Assembly (NCBI GenBank): GCA_030611905.1
Contig: JAUWOX010000034.1
Span: 1-9,206 of the forward strand
DNA from: a bacterium
GTDB taxonomy: Bacteria; Patescibacteriota; JABMPQ01; JAQVVF01
Direction of reading: 5' to 3'
Length of the DNA: 9,206 bases
Shown here: in pieces, positions 5,813 to 9,206 of the stretch
Layout of the letters: every line of letters starts with the position of its first letter
Position numbering within the stretch: the stretch's first letter is position 1
Program-made: the position numbers and the translations under genes
Notes under the pieces: model-generated
What the model saw: the letters and a program-made list of their open reading frames with translations, nothing else
Database searches by the model: none
What the model was told of the DNA's origin: nothing

Positions 5813-6201
5813 AGTATGAATGTTGATTTAACGCTGATTTGTGCTGATAATTTTTTGGCGTGTTGGATGTCTTGTTTGATTTGGTTGATTAGTTTTTGTT
5901 GGGTGGGGAATTTTTTGATGGGGCGGATTTTTTCGAAGAACTGGATAGTGATTTTTTGCTGATAAATATCTTGGTTAAAATTGAAGAGATGGATTTCTAT
6001 TCTGGGTTGTTTGATTTTCAAAGTTGGCGAGGGGCCGACATGGGCTAGGCCGTGAAAGATTTTTTTATTAAATAATGCTTTAATAATATAGACGCCGAAT
6101 TCCAGGTTGTCTTTTTTATAGTATTTTAAATTGGCGGTGGGAAAGCCGAGTTTATTGGCTAGATTTTTTCCTTTGATAATTTGGCGGGTGATTGTTATCA
6201 T
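5797..6201 (-). CDS. Standalone riboflavin kinase (flavokinase domain only)
   Basis: It phosphorylates riboflavin to FMN with ATP. The 134 residues cover only the flavokinase half of bifunctional RibF: the nucleotide-binding LGFPTANL (18-25), FGVYIIKALF (35-44), FHGLAHVGPSPTL (49-61), RIEIHLFNFNQDIY (67-80) with the catalytic glutamate at 69, then QFFEKIRPIKKFPTQQKLINQIKQDIQHA (87-115). The FMN adenylyltransferase half that makes FAD is absent, and no N-terminal remnant lies upstream. The ATG is preceded directly by a promoter (-10 at 6209-6214), so the message is probably leaderless and no Shine-Dalgarno is present. It is the first gene of the operon and overlaps ribE by 16 bases. The residues after about 118 do not resemble the family and reflect the overlap. 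Confidence 0.88.
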   Translation of the reverse strand: MITITRQIIKGKNLANKLGFPTANLKYYKKDNLEFGVYIIKALFNKKIFHGLAHVGPSPTLKIKQPRIEIHLFNFNQDIYQQKITIQFFEKIRPIKKFPTQQKLINQIKQDIQHAKKLSAQISVKSTFILCSPE

Positions 6202-6208
6202 CTTGGGA

Positions 6209-6237
6209 ATTGTATTGTTAAATTGCTAAATTGTCAA
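6209..6237 (-). promoter_or_regulatory. Near-consensus promoter of the flavin operon, leaderless
   Basis: On the minus strand TTGACA (6232-6237) and TACAAT (6209-6214) are separated by exactly 17 bases. Transcription would begin about 7 bases after the -10 box, at about 6202, and the kinase ATG begins at 6201. Both boxes are embedded in an ATTGTTAAATTG-type repeat tract. No FMN riboswitch fits in this space. Confidence 0.65.
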
Positions 6238-6302
6238 ATTGTTATCCCAGAACCACGCTTCGCTTTTGTTCAGCGGGTTCGGGACAGGCATTGTTAAATT
6301 GC
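6214..6302. repeat. ATTGTTAAATTG tract, two copies flanking a palindrome
   Basis: The 13-mer ATTGTTAAATTGC occurs at 6214-6226 and 6290-6302, each within a longer run of about 10-base ATTGT-type units (6209-6244 and 6290-6320). The palindromic element 6245-6284 sits between them. The duplication could be a repeat expansion or a trace of insertion. Similar tracts are frequent between CPR genes, from memory. Confidence 0.6.
6245..6284. repeat. Imperfect palindromic intergenic element (CPEPAE-type)
   Basis: TCCC-GAACC-CGC (6245-6258) pairs with GCG-GGTTC-GGGA (6273-6284): twelve pairs with two single-A bulges and a 14-nt loop. Read on the minus strand it encodes ACPEPAEQKRSVVLG, a peptide I recognise as the artefactual translation of a dispersed intergenic repeat in several bacterial groups. 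It is more G+C-rich than its surroundings. It lies just upstream of the flavin promoter. Confidence 0.6.
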
Positions 6303-6326
6303 CGTATTGTTATATTGTTATGTACG

Positions 6327-6350
6327 AAAAAGCACCCGGGATGGGTGCTT
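6327..6350 (-). terminator. Terminator of the G+C-rich cassette gene
   Basis: The 8-bp perfect stem AAGCACCC (6330-6337) / GGGTGCTT (6343-6350) has a 5-nt loop. On the minus strand it runs into a T tract (6327-6331). It lies 24 bases after the stop of the gene at 6375-6827 and before the flavin operon, insulating the two. Confidence 0.8.
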
Positions 6351-6374
6351 GGGAAGGAACGAGGGGGGAAGGAG

Positions 6375-6827
6375 CTAAGGTAGGAGTTCGTGGGGCATGG
6401 TCGTCTTGAGAGGCGATCGGTGGCAGAACCAGACCTGACATGGAACTCTGTATCGACACTTCTTGATGTTAGGGTCGCAGTAGATGCTTTTGGGTGTGTC
6501 GGTGTCAATGTCCAAGGCGGCCTTTGGTCCCGCAAAGGGGGACTTTCGTGTGATTTGTTTTGCGGCTCTGACCATGGCTTCGTGGAGTAGTCCGGGTTCT
6601 AGTCCAGTCTGATCTCCTACGGATAGCCAGACGATTTCCGAATGGTTTTCCTGGGTGACCTTGGAGCAGGGTGGAATCTTCCTGGCTGCTGGCGTGTGAG
6701 TGCAGCCGGGGGCGAAGATGGCGAGGAGGGTGAAGACAAGGACGATGATGCCGCCGAGGATGACGTAGCGTAGACTTCCGGGATCGGGGTCCAGATGGGG
6801 ATGTTCGTCGTGCTGGGGGGCGTTCAT
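6375..6827 (-). CDS. Cysteine-rich membrane-anchored protein, unknown, G+C-rich gene
   Basis: I do not recognise this 150-residue protein. A 19-residue N-terminal tail (rich in His, Asp, Pro) precedes one membrane helix (about 20-39, YVILGGIIVLVFTLLAIFA). The segment APGC with Cys42 is close to, but does not match, a lipobox. The remaining roughly 110 residues should lie outside the membrane, with cysteines at 54, 117, 124, 130 and 135; the C-terminal four (CX6CX5CX4C) could form disulfides or bind a metal. The start is well supported: AGGAGA lies 4 bases before the ATG, and a perfect promoter is upstream. Four sampled 60-base lines here run at 50-63 percent G+C against roughly 20-40 percent in sampled lines elsewhere. 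Own promoter, leader and terminator make it an autonomous cassette, probably acquired. It could be a moron-like gene or an assembly intruder. Confidence 0.7.
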   Translation of the reverse strand: MNAPQHDEHPHLDPDPGSLRYVILGGIIVLVFTLLAIFAPGCTHTPAARKIPPCSKVTQENHSEIVWLSVGDQTGLEPGLLHEAMVRAAKQITRKSPFAGPKAALDIDTDTPKSIYCDPNIKKCRYRVPCQVWFCHRSPLKTTMPHELLP

Positions 6828-6937
6828 GGTATCTCCTGGGTGTGAAGGTGCGTTTTTCTCATTCCAGGCTGTAAATGATTATAGGCTGAAATGAGAAAAG
6901 GGTGGTTTTTGTCTTGTTTCAGCCAAAATTCTGACTG
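6828..6937 (-). promoter_or_regulatory. Structured 5' leader with two mutually exclusive hairpins
   Basis: On the minus-strand RNA one hairpin pairs 6886-6899 with 6854-6867: 14 pairs, including one U-G that would be a C-A mismatch if transcribed from the plus strand. A competing 8-pair hairpin joins 6917-6924 (GGCUGAAA in the RNA) to 6884-6891 (UUUCAGCC). Both use the bases 6886-6891, so only one can form. No U run follows either, so control of translation is likelier than attenuation. The Shine-Dalgarno AGGAGA is at 6832-6837. Confidence 0.5.
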
Positions 6938-6943
6938 TGTGTA

Positions 6944-6972
6944 ATTATAGTATAGGGCTTTTGTTTTGTCAA
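6944..6972 (-). promoter_or_regulatory. Perfect consensus sigma-70 promoter of the G+C-rich cassette
   Basis: On the minus strand TTGACA (6967-6972), a 17-base spacer and TATAAT (6944-6949) match the consensus at all twelve positions. Transcription would begin near 6937. An imperfect inverted repeat ACTGT-N8-ATAGT (6934-6951) overlaps the -10 box and could be an operator. Confidence 0.85.
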
Positions 6973-7017
6973 TGCCATTTTTGAAAATAAGTGTATTTTG
7001 GGCTTATTTAAGGGTAT

Positions 7018-7046
7018 TTGTTTTTTGAGATGATACGTGCTAAGAT
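7018..7046 (+). promoter_or_regulatory. Possible extended -10 promoter for the PsbP-like gene
   Basis: TTGTTT (7018-7023), 17 bases and TAAGAT (7041-7046) preceded by TGC (an extended -10, 7038-7040) would start transcription near 7053, about 16 nt before the ATG. TATATT at 7052-7057 is an alternative -10 that would leave almost no leader. No Shine-Dalgarno is seen. Confidence 0.4.
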
Positions 7047-7068
7047 AAGGGTATATTAAGTAAAAATT

Positions 7069-7686
7069 ATGTCAAATAGAAGTGCGTTTTTTTGGGTTAT
7101 TATAGGTATTTTGGTTGTTCTATTGATTTTGCTGGCGGGGGGTTGTGGTTTGATGTATTATCGGTACAAGAAGGTAGAGGAGGCGACTTTAAACGAGGTG
7201 GGGAATGAGATAAGTACTTTTTACAACGAAAGGAGAGAGGCGGAGCAGGAGAATGTTAAAGCAGAGGAAGGGGAAAAAGTAATAATGGACGGGGAGGATT
7301 GGACAATATATCAGAACGAGAGATACGGCTATTCTTTTGGATATCCGAGCGACTGGCAGGTTGGCAGTACGGAAGATGATCATGTAATTCTTTTAAATAA
7401 TGACTATCAAGCCACTCTTGAATTTCGCAGTGATGCAATGACTGCTTTTGGTTTGGAGGGCTATGATTTGGTTGAGAAAAAGGGTATTTCAATAGGAGGA
7501 GTTGATGGTGAGATATATCATTTAACGAGTCCAGGTGGCGGTAATATGATTTATGTGAAATTTAATCGGAATGGCAAGGATCATTTGATGGTGATTTATT
7601 ATCCCGATGATTATAAGTCGGCGGAGAAGTTGTTCAATAAGATGATTAAAACGGTTGGTTTTGTTTCTCCAAAAGCGGAGGATTAG
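7069..7686 (+). CDS. Membrane-anchored PsbP-like domain protein
   Basis: The 205 residues begin with a membrane helix (8-29, FFWVIIGILVVLLILLAGGCGL). The GGC is reminiscent of a lipobox but lacks the usual aliphatic residue at -3, so a plain signal anchor is likelier. A charged helical linker follows (33-72). The outer domain starts DWTIYQNERYGYSFGYPSDWQV (77-98), the hallmark opening of PsbP-like/PsbP_2 domains, continues with strands (HVILLNN, ATLEFR, GEIYHLT, MIYVKFN, LMVIYYP) and closes with KLFNKMIKTVGF (187-198). Such anchored domains are frequent in CPR surface proteins but their role is not known to me. It heads a cluster of four closely spaced genes ending at 8604. Confidence 0.75.
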   Translation: MSNRSAFFWVIIGILVVLLILLAGGCGLMYYRYKKVEEATLNEVGNEISTFYNERREAEQENVKAEEGEKVIMDGEDWTIYQNERYGYSFGYPSDWQVGSTEDDHVILLNNDYQATLEFRSDAMTAFGLEGYDLVEKKGISIGGVDGEIYHLTSPGGGNMIYVKFNRNGKDHLMVIYYPDDYKSAEKLFNKMIKTVGFVSPKAED

Positions 7687-7702
7687 AAATTAATTTAAAA
7701 AT

Positions 7703-8119
7703 ATGAGCTTGCAAGAGAAGATTAAAAAAGTAGCTAGGGAGTTATCTGTGGATGTTAAAGAGCAAGGAGGTTTTTTTTCTTTCAAAAAGGTGATTGCTGA
7801 GCGAAGGATTTTTATTTTTCGAAGGAAGCTGATGTATGTAGGAAGAATGAAAATAGATGACGAACAGAAAAAAGTTTATTTTACTGAAATGTTGAAAGAG
7901 ACAGGATTTGGATCAGGTTCTGAAGATATGTCAACTGGTGTAGGATTTAAGGTTGAAAATTATAAAACAGAAGTTGGTCCTCGTGAGGGTGTTATAGAAG
8001 AACGGTCTAGATTGTTTGGTAAAAAGTATGATTATAAATTTGATTTTTCTGATTTTAGAAAAAAGATAAAAGATATTGTATTGGAAAATGGTTATGAATT
8101 TATATATAAGATTGTTTAA
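7703..8119 (+). CDS. Conserved protein of unknown function
   Basis: This 138-residue soluble protein begins MSLQEKIKKVARELSVDVKEQGGFFSFKKVIAERRIFIFRRKL, has strands around VYFTEMLKETGFGSG, a PREGVIEERSRLFGKKYDYKFD block (93-114) and a final helix with GYEFIYKI. I recall similar uncharacterised proteins in CPR bacteria and Clostridia, but no assigned function. No signal peptide, membrane helix or cysteine is present. It starts 16 bases after the PsbP-like gene with no Shine-Dalgarno and no terminator between, so cotranscription is likely. Confidence 0.65.
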   Translation: MSLQEKIKKVARELSVDVKEQGGFFSFKKVIAERRIFIFRRKLMYVGRMKIDDEQKKVYFTEMLKETGFGSGSEDMSTGVGFKVENYKTEVGPREGVIEERSRLFGKKYDYKFDFSDFRKKIKDIVLENGYEFIYKIV

Positions 8120-8128
8120 TGATTTAAT

Positions 8129-8335
8129 ATGCAAGAATTTTTAATTTAAAATTCGTGGTTGTTTTTTTTAGTAATCATCTGGTCTTTGATTTGGAAGGGC
8201 TGGGCACTCTGGATTGCCGTGCGTAAGGGCAGTAAGATATGGTTTGTTGTTTTGTTAATTGTTAATGCAATAGGTATTTTGGAGATTTTATATATTCTTG
8301 TTTTTAGTAAAATTAAATCAAAAAATAACAAATAA
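8129..8335 (+). pseudogene. DUF5652-like small membrane protein with in-frame TAA at codon 7
   Basis: Reading from the ATG at 8129 gives MQEFLI, a TAA stop (8147-8149), then NSWLFFLVIIWSLIWKGWAL and on to IAVRKGSKIWFVVLLIVNAIGILEILYILVFSKIKSKNNK, ending at TAA 8333-8335. The part after the early stop is a well-preserved DUF5652-type protein: two membrane helices around a WKGWALW...KIWFVVLLIVNAIGILEI core. The frame has no other defect. Either one base change (AAA or CAA to TAA) has inactivated the gene, or translation begins at the TTG at 8159 and gives a 58-residue protein lacking its first residues, or the base is a sequencing error. It lies 9 bases after the previous gene and 2 bases before the next. 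Confidence 0.7.
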
Positions 8336-8337
8336 TT

Positions 8338-8604
8338 ATGAAAAAATCTTTTACGGTCGAAGAGGCCAAGGGAGTCGGCGAACAATTAGGGATTGATTGG
8401 AGCAAATTCGATGTTGATCAATTCAGGAGAGGTATGGATGTTGAATTAGAACACGGCGTTGTTGATTCGCACACTAATGTGACAGATGATGATCCATTGG
8501 TGACTGGCAAGATTGCTTTGGCGCATTTAAATGAATTTCCTGATTATTATGATCGATTAGAAAAAATGGAAAAAGAAGGGGAGGCTTATTGGGAAGGAAA
8601 ATAG
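8338..8604 (+). CDS. DUF5661 family protein
   Basis: The 88-residue acidic protein matches DUF5661 as I remember it along its whole length: FTVEEAKGVGEQLGIDWSKFDVDQFRRGMDVELEHG (5-40), then TNVTDDDPLVTGKIALAHLNEFPDYYDRLEKMEKE (46-80). The HLNEFPDYY motif is the most characteristic part. The function is not known to me. The ATG is 2 bases after the stop of the DUF5652-like gene, so the pair is probably translated from one message. A terminator follows 13 bases after the stop. Confidence 0.8.
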   Translation: MKKSFTVEEAKGVGEQLGIDWSKFDVDQFRRGMDVELEHGVVDSHTNVTDDDPLVTGKIALAHLNEFPDYYDRLEKMEKEGEAYWEGK

Positions 8605-8617
8605 AATTTGGAAATAT

Positions 8618-8643
8618 AAAAATCCGGTTTTGGCCGGATTTTT
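8618..8643. terminator. Bidirectional terminator between the DUF5661 gene and the FG-GAP gene
   Basis: AATCCGG (8621-8627) and CCGGATT (8634-8640) pair perfectly around a 6-nt loop. A residues precede and T residues (to 8645) follow, extending the stem and giving a T run on both strands. It closes the plus-strand cluster and the minus-strand gene that ends at 8657. Confidence 0.85.
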
Positions 8644-8656
8644 TTGTTGAGATTTT

Positions 8657-9206
8657 TTATGGTAAGACGCGAGTTCTTTGAATATTTTGATCGGGCATTG
8701 GCCAGATGAGATTATCGGTTGGACTGCCTAGTTCCCAGACGCTAATTTGATTGTTGGCATTGGAGATAAGGTCAAGGCGGCCGTTGTTGTCAATGTCGTT
8801 GAGAATTATTTCTGGTTGATACATGTAGCTAGTTAGATCTTGTTCTCCGACGTGGATTTGCCAGTTATTATCCGACTGGCCGGTGCTGTCTAAAATATGG
8901 ATGGTGTTGTCAATAACAATTAATATTTCAGCATTGCCGTTGTTATTAATATCGGCAATAAGTGGTTCGCTGAATTTATTGCCTGGAAGATTGATGTTGA
9001 AAACTCGGTCGCCATTATTACGGAAAGCCTTGATAGTTATTTGGTCATTATTATTATAAGCGAGGACGATTTCATTTCTTTGGTCGTTGTAGAGATCGCC
9101 GATAGATGTTTTTATATTTGCTTTGCCATAAAAAGCAGTGCGAAGCTGGGGGTCTATTTGTTTTGGAAAACCACTCAAAGTATTGCTGTTTTCATCAATG
9201 GCGGAT
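8657..9206 (-). CDS. FG-GAP/VCBS-repeat beta-propeller protein, C-terminal part (5' partial)
   Basis: The frame is open to the right edge (upstream residues SAIDENSNTLSGFPKQ), so the start is outside the window and the TTG at 9178 is internal. About 183 residues are visible. They hold repeated blades with FG-GAP/VCBS calcium-loop motifs: GDLYNDQRNEIVLAY, ADINNNGNAEILIVI and NDIDNNGRLDLISNA, each D-x-(N/D)-x-x-x-x-(E/D)-(I/L). Each is followed by a short strand such as TIHILDSTGQ or ISVWELG. The closing NLIWPMPDQNIQRTR resembles the WPM... block that often ends such proteins. These are secreted or surface proteins; the N-terminal part, which would carry the signal peptide or a catalytic domain, is missing. 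A bidirectional terminator lies just downstream. Confidence 0.85.
   Translation of the reverse strand, partial: SAIDENSNTLSGFPKQIDPQLRTAFYGKANIKTSIGDLYNDQRNEIVLAYNNNDQITIKAFRNNGDRVFNINLPGNKFSEPLIADINNNGNAEILIVIDNTIHILDSTGQSDNNWQIHVGEQDLTSYMYQPEIILNDIDNNGRLDLISNANNQISVWELGSPTDNLIWPMPDQNIQRTRVLP

Noticed and set aside
6202..6374. Search for an FMN riboswitch ahead of the flavin operon
   Set aside because: The promoter lies directly at the start codon, leaving no leader. None of the conserved RFN segments could be recognised.
6242..6535. Minus-strand open frame including the CPEPAE peptide
   Set aside because: It overlaps the better-supported 6375-6827 gene in another frame, has no ribosome site, and its end is only the translated palindromic repeat and its tract.
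7931..8385. Minus-strand open frames across 7931-8385
   Set aside because: They are low-complexity translations opposite recognisable plus-strand genes and lack ribosome sites or family motifs.

Overview
The window looks like a piece of a Candidate Phyla Radiation (Patescibacteria) chromosome. This rests on recognition, not a search. Most of the DNA is A+T-rich and most genes lack a clear Shine-Dalgarno sequence. Several small proteins resemble families I associate with that radiation: a PD-(D/E)XK-type protein with a terminal CxxC, a 68-residue Myb/SANT-like protein, DUF5652 and DUF5661 proteins, and a PsbP-like anchored protein. No rRNA, tRNA or CRISPR array was seen.

Left part (1-4634, plus strand). 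The tail of the nuclease-like protein ends at a terminator. Next comes a self-contained unit (promoter, strong Shine-Dalgarno, gene, terminator) coding for a secreted SH3b protein whose C-terminal half looks like an outer-membrane beta-barrel. Then follow a DUF389 membrane protein, a flavodoxin, a REP-associated tyrosine transposase (RAYT), a four-helix membrane protein with an external domain, and the Myb-like protein. GACGCGAT/ATCGCGTC palindromes lie just upstream of the transposase gene, inside it, and across its 3' end, where they are translated in frame.

Middle (4646-6237, minus strand). A compact flavin operon runs riboflavin kinase > riboflavin synthase (ribE) > lumazine synthase (ribH). 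It starts at a near-consensus promoter placed so close to the first ATG that the message should be leaderless. It ends at a terminator shared with the Myb-like gene. The operon makes FMN, which the flavodoxin could use. The kinase has no FAD-synthetase half. Upstream of the operon is a palindromic repeat set in an ATTGTTAAATTG-type tract.

Island (6327-6972, minus strand). A conspicuously G+C-rich single-gene cassette has a perfect TTGACA-17-TATAAT promoter, a leader of about 110 nt with two mutually exclusive hairpins, a Shine-Dalgarno, a cysteine-rich membrane-anchored protein of unknown function, and its own terminator. It is the best candidate for something undescribed.

Right part (7018-9206). 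A plus-strand cluster holds a PsbP-like protein, a conserved unknown, a DUF5652 gene with an in-frame TAA at codon 7, and a DUF5661 gene. It ends at a bidirectional terminator facing the C-terminal part of an FG-GAP/VCBS beta-propeller protein on the minus strand, which runs off the right edge.
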